Shown piece by piece: positions 55,316-64,000 of a stretch of DNA of 64,000 nucleotides; the stretch's first letter is position 1; every line of letters starts with the position of its first letter. The position numbers and the translations under genes are program-made. Under the pieces are notes generated by a model. The model was not told the DNA's origin. It made no database searches and was given only the letters and a program-made list of their open reading frames with translations. The DNA is from Svornostia abyssi (lineage in GTDB: Bacteria; Actinomycetota; Thermoleophilia; Solirubrobacterales; Solirubrobacteraceae). The stretch spans positions 3,906,001 through 3,970,000 of the forward strand of contig CP088295.1 of assembly GCA_024666565.1 (NCBI GenBank), in the 5' to 3' direction.

Positions 55316-56791
55316 ATGACGGCGACCTCTCCACCGCTCTCGCCCCTGGGAGGGCGGTCGTCTCGATCAGCGTTGCTCGCGGTCATCGCAGCCGTCGTGC
55401 TGGCGGTAGCTGCAGGTGCGGTCATCGGACTCCTTTCGCCGAGCAACGAACTGCTGCTTCTCGTGGCCACAGCCGCGACGCTTCTCGCGCCGGTGGCCTG
55501 GAGAGCTGCGACGGGGCAACTCGACATCTTCGAGCCGCTCGTGCCCTTCGTGCTTGCGTACGGCGTGATGTTCGTCGTGCGCCCCGCCTACATGCTGGCG
55601 ACAAACGTGCAGTACTACGAGATCACGGAAGTGCCGGTAGCGATCTCTTCGAAGATCGTCACGATGCAAGTCGTGGCCCTGATCGGTGCAATCGCATTCG
55701 TCGTCGGCTACGAGTTGCGACTCGGCGAGCGTGTTGCGCGTCGACTACCGCGAGCACCTCGGCCGCCGGCCTCATCACTGGGCAACTTCGGCTGGATTCT
55801 CTTCATCTTCGGTGCAGTGCTCACCGCGCTCTACATCCGATCGCAGGGTGGGCTCGGAGCAATCTTCGCGGGCCGCTCCGAGGCCTACTTCCAGTCGGTC
55901 GCGGGCACGTCCAAGTACCTCTATTACGCCCCTACGCTCATGGTTCCGGCCGCGCTGCTGATGTTCGGAGCGTGGCGAGAGAGTCACCGACACACGTTTC
56001 TCATCGGTGCCGCGCTCTCGGTAGTGGTCTTGTTCGCGGCCCGCGGCCCGGTCGGCGGGCGTATCGCGTTTCTGCCGCTCGTAGGCGGAGTGATCATCTA
56101 CCTGTATCTCGAGCGCCGAAAGCGGCCTGGCGTCCTTGCCGCCGGAGCAGTTCTGCTAGCCGCCATCTCAATTTCCGCCGTGATCGGCGAAGTGCGAAAC
56201 GCTGGTGCACGCGAGCAGCAAGGACTGAGTGGCACGGTTGCAGCACTGGTCGCGGCGCCCGAGCGCGTCTTCACACCGCTGACCGAAGGGCCAGACGCCG
56301 CCATGGCGCCGGGACTGGCTGCAGCCCTGACAGTCATGCCCAGCGAAGTCGGTCACACGTATGGCGGTGCGACGTTCGGGGACCTTGCGTTCCGAGCGAT
56401 CCCACGCTCCGTCTGGCCTGAGAAGCCACGCCCGCCCCGTGAGGAGGTAGTCGCCCTCCTGTGGAGCGACGGCTACCGAGTTGGTGCCGCCAATCCAGAG
56501 TTCTCGGTGCTCTTCGCGTGGTACTCGGACGCAGCCAGCTTTGGGGTCATGATCGGGCTACTCCTGTACGGCTTGTTGGCACGGGGAGCATGGGGCTACT
56601 TCAAGGCCAACGAGATGTCGATGGCAACGCGTCTCGCCTATGCAGCGTTCGCGCCTAGCATCGTGATGGCGCTACGCGATACGCCGACCGACAGCTTCGT
56701 ACGCCTCCTGTTCTCTGTCGCGCCGATACTTGCTGCAGCGTTCATCGTGGGACGCCCAGGACGCGGCTCTCGCAGAGTCAACGCGGTCTGA
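55316..56791 (+). CDS. Wzy-like oligosaccharide repeat-unit polymerase
   Basis: 491 aa membrane protein with about ten hydrophobic helices. A periplasmic loop carries VMPSEVGHTYGGATFGDLAFRAIPRSVWPEKPRPP, typical of O-antigen polymerase families (conserved Arg, Trp-Pro). Begins 4 bp after the methyltransferase stop. Ends 14 bp inside the convergent flippase gene. Confidence 0.82.
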   Translation: MTATSPPLSPLGGRSSRSALLAVIAAVVLAVAAGAVIGLLSPSNELLLLVATAATLLAPVAWRAATGQLDIFEPLVPFVLAYGVMFVVRPAYMLATNVQYYEITEVPVAISSKIVTMQVVALIGAIAFVVGYELRLGERVARRLPRAPRPPASSLGNFGWILFIFGAVLTALYIRSQGGLGAIFAGRSEAYFQSVAGTSKYLYYAPTLMVPAALLMFGAWRESHRHTFLIGAALSVVVLFAARGPVGGRIAFLPLVGGVIIYLYLERRKRPGVLAAGAVLLAAISISAVIGEVRNAGAREQQGLSGTVAALVAAPERVFTPLTEGPDAAMAPGLAAALTVMPSEVGHTYGGATFGDLAFRAIPRSVWPEKPRPPREEVVALLWSDGYRVGAANPEFSVLFAWYSDAASFGVMIGLLLYGLLARGAWGYFKANEMSMATRLAYAAFAPSIVMALRDTPTDSFVRLLFSVAPILAAAFIVGRPGRGSRRVNAV

Positions 56792-58043
56792 TTCCCAGAC
56801 CTCGACGCTCTGCAATCCAGATCAGCAAGCCGGCGCTGAGGACATATGAGATCGCGAGCGCGAGTGCTACGCCGTCGACCCCGTACGGCGGGACCAACAC
56901 GACCAACGCCGGGATCAACCACACCCACGAGAAAGCCTCCGCGTAGGACCCCGCGCTTGGCGCTCCTACGCCCCGCAGACAATCCGACATCACTCGTCGG
57001 GCGCACAGCACAACCGTGCCAGCGAGCAGTATCTGCGCCACGCTTGCGGCGCCAACGAACTCACGTCCGAAGGTCAGCCTGATTAGCGGCTCGGCGAACA
57101 CCGACAGGGGTATGGCTACAACTGCAGCGGCAGCCGTCCCCAACGCGGTGTAGCGCCATAGCAGGCGTCGTTGTACGAGCGGATCGTCGGTTTCAGCCAA
57201 CCGCGGGTACGCGACAAGCCCCAAGCCTTGGGCAAGAAACCTGGGTAGGTTGCAGAAGGCTAGAGCGGAGACGTAGAGGCCGAGTTCAGCCGGGGAGAGG
57301 ACCACGCCGACGATCAGCTGGTCCACTCGGAATGTCTCGGTTGGAGACACGGTGCCAAGGAGCCCGGCGGCACCAAATGACACCAGAGTCCGAGCCCGAA
57401 CGTCAGATGCCAGCCCACCTCGTCCGGTGGGACCTGCCCGCGTCGCGAGGAACGCGCAACTCACGGTAACGGCGGCACTCGCAGCGTAGGAGATCACCCA
57501 AGCCGCCGTCACGAACTCCAGCGAACGCGCCCCCGCTACTACGCCCACCACTAGCACGCTCGTGTACGCGGCGCTGGGCAGAAGACGGCATACATGGAGC
57601 ATGCGAAAACGTTTCAGCCCTTGGACGACGCCAAGCGCATACAGGTGGGCGACCATCGCCGGAAGAACTGCGAGTGAGATCAGCGCCGGGGTCGCCGGCA
57701 TGTCTTCCGACGTCGTGAGCGTCAACAGCGCGAGACCCTGGATCGCCGTGAGGCCCACTGCCTGGCCGAGGACAATCCACCACGCGCGTCGCGCCAGGAC
57801 TGCGACCGTGGCCCCGCCCCGCGCAAGCTCGTATGTCACGGCTTGCGGTACCCCGAAGGTCCCAAACTGCGTGATGCTCAACGCGACAACCCACAGCAGT
57901 GCAAGCAAGCCTCTGTCTGTCGGGCCCAAGATTCTCGCGGCGATGACGCCGCTGACGAGCACAAGCCCCTGCAGGACAACGCTCGACGCGAGGCTGTCCA
58001 GCGCTTCCCTGCGTCCGCCCCCGCTCGCGGCGGCCGACGTCAT
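56778..58043 (-). CDS. Wzx-like polysaccharide flippase (MATE/MVF superfamily)
   Basis: 421 aa with 12 or so helices. Opening LDSLASSVVLQGLVLVSGVIAARILGPTDRGLLALLWV is the standard flippase N-terminus (helix, ARxLGP). Would flip lipid-linked repeat units to the outside for the polymerase. ATG at 58043 overlaps the upstream methyltransferase TGA by 4 bp. Convergent with wzy-like gene. Confidence 0.88.
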   Translation of the reverse strand: MTSAAASGGGRREALDSLASSVVLQGLVLVSGVIAARILGPTDRGLLALLWVVALSITQFGTFGVPQAVTYELARGGATVAVLARRAWWIVLGQAVGLTAIQGLALLTLTTSEDMPATPALISLAVLPAMVAHLYALGVVQGLKRFRMLHVCRLLPSAAYTSVLVVGVVAGARSLEFVTAAWVISYAASAAVTVSCAFLATRAGPTGRGGLASDVRARTLVSFGAAGLLGTVSPTETFRVDQLIVGVVLSPAELGLYVSALAFCNLPRFLAQGLGLVAYPRLAETDDPLVQRRLLWRYTALGTAAAAVVAIPLSVFAEPLIRLTFGREFVGAASVAQILLAGTVVLCARRVMSDCLRGVGAPSAGSYAEAFSWVWLIPALVVLVPPYGVDGVALALAISYVLSAGLLIWIAERRGLGIRPR

Positions 58044-58798
58044 CTCGTGGCGATAACGAGGTAGTGCGTGGCGAGGTTCGCCATGTTCCGGCGACATGCG
58101 AGATTCTCGTACGCGAGGTACGTACGCATCAGAACGGGTGAGAAGGCGAAGTACGTAGCCCCCCGATAGAGCGGCCGGATCTCCGCAGTCGCCCAAGGCG
58201 CAAACACGCCCTCCAAGGCGGTGCTGTAGCACTTGTCGTAGTACGCCGGGAAGACGGGGGTGTTCGTCTCTTTCCGCCGCATGACCTTGGCCACCACCCG
58301 GTGTCCCAACTCGTTGGGGAGCACTTTGTTCGCGAGCCCGAATGCGGACCAAAGCCCCGAGAACACCGTTACCAATGTCCCGCCTGGATTCAGGTATTGG
58401 CGGATGTTCTCAACCGTGTCCGAAAGGTCCCGCACGTGCTCGAGGACCTGCCAGCTGACGACGAGATCGAACTGCCCGACGAGCTGTGGCTGCATCACCG
58501 TTGCGTCAGCCGCGACGACATCGGTGTACGCGCCTTCCCCCGCGGCGTCGAGTTCACTCTGCGACAGATCTAGCCCGACGTACCGTAGGCCAACCGGTCG
58601 ACGATCGGGAGTGATGGCTGGGTGTCGGCCCGAACCCATGTCCAGAACGGCTCGCGCATTCGGGAGTCGTTCGAGGATCGGCTGCTCGAACGGCTCGCGC
58701 CACGGATACTGGTAGCGCGCTGGAAGCGCGACTGGCGCGCGCTCCTCGGGGGTCGGCCCTACGAACCTGCCGGATTGCGATTCGGATTCCGTCGTCAC
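58040..58798 (-). CDS. class I SAM-dependent methyltransferase
   Basis: 252 aa. Motif I AVLDMGSGRHPAI, motif II-like YVGLDLSQSELD, and QFDLVVSWQVLEHVRDLSDTVENI, LNPGGTLVTVFSG. GTG start overlaps the FkbM-gene TGA (GTGA). Coupled with flippase and FkbM methyltransferase in a minus-strand operon. Confidence 0.88.
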   Translation of the reverse strand: MTTESESQSGRFVGPTPEERAPVALPARYQYPWREPFEQPILERLPNARAVLDMGSGRHPAITPDRRPVGLRYVGLDLSQSELDAAGEGAYTDVVAADATVMQPQLVGQFDLVVSWQVLEHVRDLSDTVENIRQYLNPGGTLVTVFSGLWSAFGLANKVLPNELGHRVVAKVMRRKETNTPVFPAYYDKCYSTALEGVFAPWATAEIRPLYRGATYFAFSPVLMRTYLAYENLACRRNMANLATHYLVIATR

Positions 58799-59541
58799 GT
58801 GCCCGACCCCCTCCTGAAGAAAAGGTCAGCTTGGAGAACCGCGCCGTCTGTCGCCCGCATGGCGCCGTTGACGCCGACGAGCCTCAGCCCATTGCTCAAC
58901 AGAAACGAGATCACCTCATCCGCGAGCGCCTGCCCCTCATAGAGCTCAGTAAACGAGCACTCGACGAACACGTCGTCGATGAGCCGGATCTGTTCCCCAA
59001 GCCCTTTCAGCACCTCCAGTTCAAGGCCTTGCACATCGATCTTGAGCAAGCGCGGACCCGGCATGTCTTGATGGACGACATCCGCAAGGCGAACGACATC
59101 GACGATAACCGTCCCGGTCTCCTGAGTGCCGGGGAACTCGGCGACCTGCCGCTCGCCGATCGGCAACAGCGACGATGAATCGTCTGAAGCGGAAACGTGA
59201 AGCTCCGCCGTCCCCCCCTCAGCGCCGACGGCCGTTCCGCGGACCTCAGCCCGACCGGCAAGCAGCTGCGTGAGTATCGCGCGAGGCTCCGGCAACGGCT
59301 CGAAACAGATCAGCTCGGCCTCTGGGAAGCGGTTCGAGGCGAACAGGGCGAACTGCCCGCGTGACGCCCCGACGTCTAGCACGGTCCCGTACCTGGGACG
59401 AAACGGAACGTCAGCGTGCTCAACCGACGGCACGACGCCGCTGCGCACCGCCGGCCAGAGAGCGGGAGTCCTTGCCAGTCGTGAGAGCTTGAGCGCGCGC
59501 ACCCGCGCCAAACGAGCCTGCCGAAACACCGTGTCGTTCAT
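58795..59541 (-). CDS. FkbM-family methyltransferase
   Basis: 248 aa. GTVLDVGASRGQFALFASNRFPEAELICFEPLPE (SAM site), then PRLLKIDVQGLELEVLKGLGEQI, the FkbM KIDVEG-like signature. Typically O-methylates sugar residues. Start MNDTVFRQ at 59541 chosen; an ATG at 59565 adds eight residues. First gene of the minus-strand trio. Confidence 0.9.
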   Translation of the reverse strand: MNDTVFRQARLARVRALKLSRLARTPALWPAVRSGVVPSVEHADVPFRPRYGTVLDVGASRGQFALFASNRFPEAELICFEPLPEPRAILTQLLAGRAEVRGTAVGAEGGTAELHVSASDDSSSLLPIGERQVAEFPGTQETGTVIVDVVRLADVVHQDMPGPRLLKIDVQGLELEVLKGLGEQIRLIDDVFVECSFTELYEGQALADEVISFLLSNGLRLVGVNGAMRATDGAVLQADLFFRRGSGT

Positions 59542-59629
59542 GAAGGCGGGAAGTATGGGGCACACGCCACGACGGTGCTACCTCCCGACGGTAGGAACCA
59601 CACGTGCCGAGCGCAACGGCTGCAACGCT

Positions 59630-60196
59630 GTGAGCGTGCGACGTCCCTCAAGCCACGACGACGAACTTCGCCGCGTGTACCGGACGCACGTCCGCGCCGT
59701 CTACGCGTTCCTCGCCTACTCCGTGTCGCGGGAAGTCGCAGAAGACCTCACGTCCCTGACGTTCGAGCGCGTGATCAAGTCCTGGGACCGGTTCGACCCG
59801 TCCCGTGCCAGCGAGCGCACCTGGGTCATCGCCATAGCTCGAAATGCGCTCACCGACCACTTTCGCCGCCAGCAGCACCGCGCGACCGTATCGACGGACG
59901 AGCACCCTGCACTCCTGGAGACCGTCGCATCCGCTGACGACCCGCTGGCGAGACAGCTTGCGCACGATGAACTCGTCTTCTGGCTCGAGCAGCTCAACCC
60001 GCGAGAGCGCCAGGTGCTGGCGATGCGGTTCGGTGCCGATATGCCAGCCGGAGATGTCGCCAGCGCGCTCGAGCTCAGCGAGGCCAACGTGCATCAGATC
60101 ACGTCACGTGCCCTGCGTCGGCTCCGCGCCACAGCCGAATCCGAGGGACTCAACGACAGCGCTGTTCGAGGCGCGTCACAGGACGACTCGTCGTAA
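59630..60196 (+). CDS. ECF-type RNA polymerase sigma factor
   Basis: 188 aa. Region 2 RTHVRAVYAFLAYSVSREVAEDLTSLTFERVIKSWDRFD and WVIAIARNALTDHFRRQ; region 4 LNPRERQVLAMRFGADMPAGDVASALELSEANVHQITSRALRRLR. GTG start at 59630 (a second GTG at 59636). Converges on and overlaps by 47 bp a small membrane protein gene that may regulate it. Might control the glycan cluster around it. Confidence 0.9.
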   Translation: MSVRRPSSHDDELRRVYRTHVRAVYAFLAYSVSREVAEDLTSLTFERVIKSWDRFDPSRASERTWVIAIARNALTDHFRRQQHRATVSTDEHPALLETVASADDPLARQLAHDELVFWLEQLNPRERQVLAMRFGADMPAGDVASALELSEANVHQITSRALRRLRATAESEGLNDSAVRGASQDDSS

Positions 60197-60533
60197 CGAC
60201 GGTGGTCGTGCCGTCACTGCGTTCCACCAGCTTGCCTTCCCGCTCGACCGTGGTCACCTGCACATCGCGGCAGTCCTGCCGCGCCCGCACATCCTGCTGA
60301 CCATCGATCGCCAGGGGCCCGGCCCCCAGCAGCGACGCAACGAGTGCGACACCGGCCACGGCACCAGTCAAGCCGAGACCGGCCAAGATGGGCCGCCGCC
60401 GACGCGACGGCCGAGCGCGACCGAGCAGTGCTCGCTCAGTCGCTTCGACGAAACGCTCGTCCGGCTCCGGACGCGCCGCTCGAAGCAGCCGGGCGGCCCG
60501 TTCGTCCTGCGTGTTGTCGTCCTCGAATGGCAT
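60150..60533 (-). CDS. small single-helix membrane protein, possible anti-sigma partner
   Basis: 127 aa. Cytoplasmic N-terminus with DERAARLLRAARPEPDERFVEATERALLGR, one helix (ILAGLGLTGAVAGVALVASLLG) and an extracytoplasmic tail with two Cys. The layout is that of a membrane anti-sigma factor but without a zinc HxxxCxxC motif. Overlaps the convergent sigma gene by 47 bp. Confidence 0.65.
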   Translation of the reverse strand: MPFEDDNTQDERAARLLRAARPEPDERFVEATERALLGRARPSRRRRPILAGLGLTGAVAGVALVASLLGAGPLAIDGQQDVRARQDCRDVQVTTVEREGKLVERSDGTTTVVTTSRPVTRLEQRCR

Positions 60534-60630
60534 CTCGACATCTCCTACGCACGACGCCCGAGGTTCCCGACACGAGTGCGCAAGGTCGTGAGCGTGTCAG
60601 GTTCTCCGAGCTGGCGGCGTAACAGTTCCC

Positions 60631-62079
60631 ATGTTCTTGCGCGCATGGACGCTCAGCGCCGCGGTCGCCCTCGCCGTGTTCACCGGCTCGGCTGTCCCAG
60701 CGACATCCGCTGCAATGCAGCTTGGCTTCACAGACGAGCGCACCCTGCAGCTCGGATCGACGACCGACGCCGGCGCTGGCCTGGCCAACGCCCGTACGGC
60801 CGGGGCGTCGGTCTGGCGGTTTCAGCTCAGCTGGCGCGAGGTCGCGCCGACGCAACCCCCGAACCTGGCCACCGCGCGAGATCCGGGTTGGGAGGGCTAC
60901 CGATGGACGCGCACCGACGAACACGTCCGTCGTCTTGCCTCGGCTGGCCTCCAGCCCCTCCCGTTCGTCTTCGGCGCCCCCGCCTGGGCTGAAGGCAGCG
61001 GCCGCCCCGAGGCGAGCCGCACTGTTCCGGTCGGCGTTTGGAAGCCGAACGCCGCCGCGTACGGAGCCTTCGCGACCGCCGTCGCGCGCCGGTACTCCGG
61101 CACCTACCCCGACCCGACCCGTCCCGGAACCACGTTGCCCGCCATCAAGACCTGGCAGGCCTGGAACGAGCCCAACCTCTCGGTCGACATCTCCCCTCAG
61201 TGGGTGCGCAAGAACGGTCGGTGGACCCCGGAGAGCCCGCGGATCTACCGCGCGCTGCTCAACGCGTTCTACGCAGGCGTGAAGTCTGTGAACCCCAAGG
61301 CCACCGTCGTCACGGCCGGCACGGGCCCGTACGGCGACCTCAACGAGGGCGACCCCCGGATGATGCCCGTCCGCTTCTGGCGCGAGCTGCTCTGCGTGTC
61401 GACGACCGGCAAGGTCCCGAAGGCCAAGAAGTGCCCGAAGGTCTCCTTCGACGCCATCGCCCACCACCCGTATCCCATCGGCCCACCACGGCGCACGGCC
61501 CGCAATGCCGACGACGCCGTCGTTCCCGACGTCAAGAAGATCACGCGCCTCCTCCCCGCCGCCACCCGGCGAGGGACGATCCGCCCAGCTGGCGCGAAGC
61601 CGCTCTGGATCACCGAGATTTCATGGGACAGTCGACCTGATCCCGACGGAGTGTCCCTTGAACAGCAGGCCACCTACCTCCAAGGTGCCTTGTATGTCCT
61701 CTACCAACAGGGTGCGGACGTCGTTACCTGGTTCAACCTGCGCGATCAGGCTCCGACACCCAGCTACGCCGCGACGTATCAGTCAGGGGTCTTCCTACGC
61801 GGGTCGACACCTGCCGAAGACGTGGCCAAGCCGTCCTACACCGCCTTCCGCTTCCCGTTCACCGCGTACCGCACGCGCGGCGTCGCGCGCCTCTGGGGCA
61901 TGGCACCTGCGGGGGGCGGCGTGACCATCCAGGCCCGCCAGGGCGACCGATGGGTGACGGCCGCGCGGCTGCGCGCCGCGGGCAACCGCATCTTCACGGG
62001 TCGCCTGCGAGTCGGCCAGGGCGTCTCCCTCCGCGCGGTGTGGAACAACGACACGAGCCTCGTCTGGAGGACGTTCTGA
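60631..62079 (+). CDS. secreted glycoside-hydrolase-like (clan GH-A type) protein
   Basis: 482 aa with signal peptide (residues 1-27). TIM-barrel with TWQAWNEPNLS (E180, acid/base candidate) and LWITEISWDS (E329, nucleophile candidate), resembling GH39/GH5-type catalytic pairs. A short C-terminal beta domain (VTIQARQGDRWVTAARLRAAG) follows. In the glycan cluster it may trim or edit the polymer. CTGA overlap with the next gene. Confidence 0.82.
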   Translation: MFLRAWTLSAAVALAVFTGSAVPATSAAMQLGFTDERTLQLGSTTDAGAGLANARTAGASVWRFQLSWREVAPTQPPNLATARDPGWEGYRWTRTDEHVRRLASAGLQPLPFVFGAPAWAEGSGRPEASRTVPVGVWKPNAAAYGAFATAVARRYSGTYPDPTRPGTTLPAIKTWQAWNEPNLSVDISPQWVRKNGRWTPESPRIYRALLNAFYAGVKSVNPKATVVTAGTGPYGDLNEGDPRMMPVRFWRELLCVSTTGKVPKAKKCPKVSFDAIAHHPYPIGPPRRTARNADDAVVPDVKKITRLLPAATRRGTIRPAGAKPLWITEISWDSRPDPDGVSLEQQATYLQGALYVLYQQGADVVTWFNLRDQAPTPSYAATYQSGVFLRGSTPAEDVAKPSYTAFRFPFTAYRTRGVARLWGMAPAGGGVTIQARQGDRWVTAARLRAAGNRIFTGRLRVGQGVSLRAVWNNDTSLVWRTF

Positions 62080-62899
62080 GCCTCCGCAACCGCCTGCACC
62101 GCGTCTTTCGCGACACCGAGGAGGCCAACCGCCAGGCGTTCCTCGCCGCGCTCCCCCACCCCATCCCGGGCCCGATGCTCGACATCGGCCCCCACACGGG
62201 CGAGCTGACGATGGAGATCGCGCGCCGCGTCGGGATCCACGATGTCCACGGCGTGGAGCTCATCGCCGACCACATCCCGGCGGCGCGCAAGCGAGGCGTG
62301 CAGGTCGTCCACGGCGACGTCGACCGCGGTCTGCCGTTCCCCGACGACATGTTCGGGCTCGTCGTCGCCAACCAGGTGATCGAGCACGTCCGGCGCACCG
62401 ACACGTTCCTGCGTGAGATCCGCCGGGTCGTCAAGCCCGACGGCCTCGTCTGCATCTCCACGAACAACCTGTCGTCATGGCACAACGTCGTGTCGCTGGC
62501 GCTCGGTATGCAGCCCACGCCGATGCACGTCAGCGACGAGGTGATCGTCGGCAATCCCATGAACCCGGAAGCGGGGCTCGCGCACGAGGACCTCGGTCGC
62601 ACGCACCTGCGCCTGTTCACCCGCCGCGCGCTCGAGGACCTGGCTCGCTACCACGGCCTCGAGACCGTCAGCTCCGAGACGGTCGGCTTCTACCCCTTCC
62701 CCCGAAGATCGCGCAGCGCCTCGTCCGCATCGATCAGAGCCACGGCGCGTTTGTGGTCTGTGTCCTGCGTCCCGTCGACCCCGCAAAGCCCGTCGCCGAT
62801 CTGCCGGACGACATCGCCGCGACCTCACTCCCAGCCTCAGTGATGCCCGACCCGCCGCCCGTGCCGCGCCCGCCGGTCAGTCCGCCCGAGCACCGCTGA
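62076..62899 (+). CDS. class I SAM-dependent methyltransferase (frameshifted), probable CTG start
   Basis: About 275 aa after repair. PMLDIGPHTGELTMEIARRVG (motif I), VVHGDVDRGLPFPDDMFGLVVANQVIEHVRRTD, and VVKPDGLVCISTNNLSSWHN. The frame breaks at five C (62699-62703); six would read YPFPPKIAQRLVRIDQSHG to a TGA at 62897-62899. The best start is CTG at 62076: GGAGG lies 5 nt upstream and the CTG overlaps the previous stop as CTGA. A GTG at 62040 is the fallback. Confidence 0.8.
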
Positions 62900-63822
62900 T
62901 GCGCCCGCTGGTCCTCGCGGGCGCCGCGGCACTGTCCGCGGTGCTCCTCGCCGTGCCCCCAGCGGTCGCAGCACCCACCGTCAACGGGACGAAGACGACC
63001 CCGCAGAAGGTCGATGCGCAGACCAAGCAGATCCTCTACTACCTCGACCTGGCATCCGGCCCGCAGGAGGAGGCGTTCTCCGTGCGATTCATCCCGCCGC
63101 GGTTCGCGACCAGCGGCCGCCGCGCCGAAGGCGAGTCCATCGACGGGCCGCGCAAGATCGCGCTCCAAGGGCCGGGCCAGCTCGGCCAGTTGATCCAGGA
63201 CCCGCGCTTCAGCACGCCGTGCTCGGACCGCGACGCGGCGTTCCACGGCTACGCGACCGGGCCGGCCTCGGTCGATGTCCTGCTGCCACCGAACTCGGCG
63301 ACCACGCTGGCCGTGCGCTACCTCACCGGCCGCCGAGCCCCGTGGGCCGACGGGGACTACCGGCTGACGTTCGTCGTCGAACCCAAGCTCGTCGGTAGCT
63401 ACGCGCTGGGCAGCCCGTTCTTCGGCAAGCAGGCGTCGTCATTTCCCAAACGCACCCGGCGCACTACGGGCCCGCTGCCGGACGGCCGACTGGGCGCGCA
63501 CCTGCTGGTGTCCTCCGCGCCGGCGGGGACGTGGGGTGACACCGGCACACCGCGCAGGATCCAGCGCGGGCAGACCGTCCGTGTGCGCGGGACGCTCCTG
63601 CCACGGACAGCCGGGCGTCGCATCGACCTTCAGGCGCGTGCGGCCGGCGGCCGACTTCGCACGGTCGACTCGGTCCGGACGGACCGCCGCGGACGGTTCA
63701 CCGCGACGTGGAAGCCGAACGCGATCGGGGTACAGGAGCTCTGGGCCCGCTATCCCAGCCAGCCGGGAGGCCTGACCGCCGACACCACCTCCTGCCCGCT
63801 CCGCTTTCAGGTTCAACGTTGA
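62899..63822 (+). CDS. secreted protein with C-terminal Ig-like domain
   Basis: 307 aa with signal peptide (LVLAGAAALSAVLLAVPPAVA). Mature part is beta-rich; residues ~210-305 look like a bacterial Ig-like domain (RGQTVRVRGTLLPRTAGRRIDLQARA, VDSVRTDRRGRFTATWKPNAIGVQELWARYPSQPG). No catalytic motif seen. ATG overlaps the preceding stop by one base (TGATG), so coupled to the methyltransferase. Confidence 0.78.
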   Translation: MRPLVLAGAAALSAVLLAVPPAVAAPTVNGTKTTPQKVDAQTKQILYYLDLASGPQEEAFSVRFIPPRFATSGRRAEGESIDGPRKIALQGPGQLGQLIQDPRFSTPCSDRDAAFHGYATGPASVDVLLPPNSATTLAVRYLTGRRAPWADGDYRLTFVVEPKLVGSYALGSPFFGKQASSFPKRTRRTTGPLPDGRLGAHLLVSSAPAGTWGDTGTPRRIQRGQTVRVRGTLLPRTAGRRIDLQARAAGGRLRTVDSVRTDRRGRFTATWKPNAIGVQELWARYPSQPGGLTADTTSCPLRFQVQR

Positions 63823-63833
63823 TGTGCCAGGTT

Positions 63834-63862
63834 CGAAGGTTTACCCTTGCGGTTGAACCTTC
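63834..63862. promoter_or_regulatory. inverted repeat in intergenic region before last gene
   Basis: GAAGGTT and AACCTTC (7 bp, ~14-nt spacer) in the 143-bp gap 63823-63965. The tract also carries three scattered GGTTCRA-type heptamers. Could end the upstream transcript or be a regulator site. The region is AT-richer than average. Confidence 0.35.
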
Positions 63863-63965
63863 AGTTGGTGTGACGGCGAACCGATAGCTAGGTTCGTACA
63901 CCCCTTCCGCACTGGAAACACCGCGCATTCAGGCCGCGCGGCGGTTCCCGCGACGGACCGCGGCC

Positions 63966-64000
63966 ATGCGCATCCTGCTCGTCAACAACTTCTCCTACGT
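63966..64000 (+). CDS. start of a glycosyltransferase-like gene (truncated by window end)
   Basis: Only 11 codons, MRILLVNNFSY, are present. That opening matches the first beta strand of GT4-type glycosyltransferases and fits the cluster. Nothing more can be said. Confidence 0.5.
   Translation, partial: MRILLVNNFSY

Noticed and set aside
63825..63850. GGTTCGAAGG as a tRNA T-loop
   Set aside because: No acceptor stem, anticodon arm or CCA-proximal pairing can be built around it.

Overview
The window is a very GC-rich, densely packed chromosomal segment. The gene set (mycobacterial-type HadA/HadB-like MaoC dehydratases, a LIV-type amino-acid ABC operon, many GTG/TTG starts, operons joined by ATGA/GTGA overlaps) points to an actinobacterium. 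My best guess is the Thermoleophilia/Solirubrobacterales lineage; this is inference from gene content, and there is no rRNA or marker search behind it. No tRNA, rRNA or CRISPR array is visible, and no gap longer than about 300 bp lacks a gene.

Layout. 0.1-1.2 kb: an AbiEi-like/DUF559 (Vsr-fold) gene bracketed by palindromic repeats (family A). 1.2-7.8 kb: a branched-chain amino-acid ABC operon on the minus strand (livK-H-M-G-F, a small membrane protein and a second livK). 7.9-13.4 kb: phosphofructokinase, a secreted glycosidase-like protein, a sigma/anti-sigma fusion, a secreted helical protein and a response regulator without a phosphoacceptor Asp. 13.5-16.3 kb: trpF-trpB-trpA and a small membrane protein. 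16.4-21.6 kb: an accessory island (mazE/mazF/recQ operon, a second DUF559 gene bracketed by family B palindromes, and an IS1182-like element inside one palindrome). 21.6-29.4 kb: a minus-strand operon crtB, FAD oxidoreductase, hisIE, trpE, trpG, trpD, trpC, htrA. 29.4-35.4 kb: ArsA/Get3 ATPase, vapBC, era, ybeY, phoH, yqeY and a KAP P-loop ATPase. 35.5-37.0 kb: a second IS copy inside another family B palindrome. 37-48.3 kb: type II NADH dehydrogenase, universal stress protein, Wzz/BY-kinase, prmA, an OmpA-domain secreted protein, dnaJ, a broken HicA-like toxin pair, hrcA, a cupin and hadAB-like genes. 48.3-64 kb: an exopolysaccharide/glycan cluster (polymerases, flippase, glycosyltransferases, epimerase, methyltransferases, ECF sigma with a probable membrane regulator, secreted glycosidase), running off the end of the window.

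The main novelty candidate is a REP-like system. Two paralogous genes, each encoding an N-terminal AbiEi-like winged helix plus a C-terminal DUF559/Vsr-like nuclease fold, sit in near-identical units of about 1 kb. A palindrome lies about 45 bp before the start codon and another overlaps the stop codon. Each paralog has its own palindrome family, though both families begin GAACGG. Solitary palindromes of family B occur elsewhere, and both IS copies lie exactly in the 4-nt loop of such a palindrome. This recalls REP/RAYT systems and REP-targeting insertion sequences, but with an unrelated nuclease.

Quality warning: several conserved genes (livM, trpD, prmA, the BY-kinase, a livK paralog, the second DUF559 gene, a methyltransferase, a small secreted protein) carry a single-base frameshift, nearly all in a G/C run. 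The pattern looks like uncorrected sequencing error rather than real decay, so coordinates are given for the whole repaired gene.
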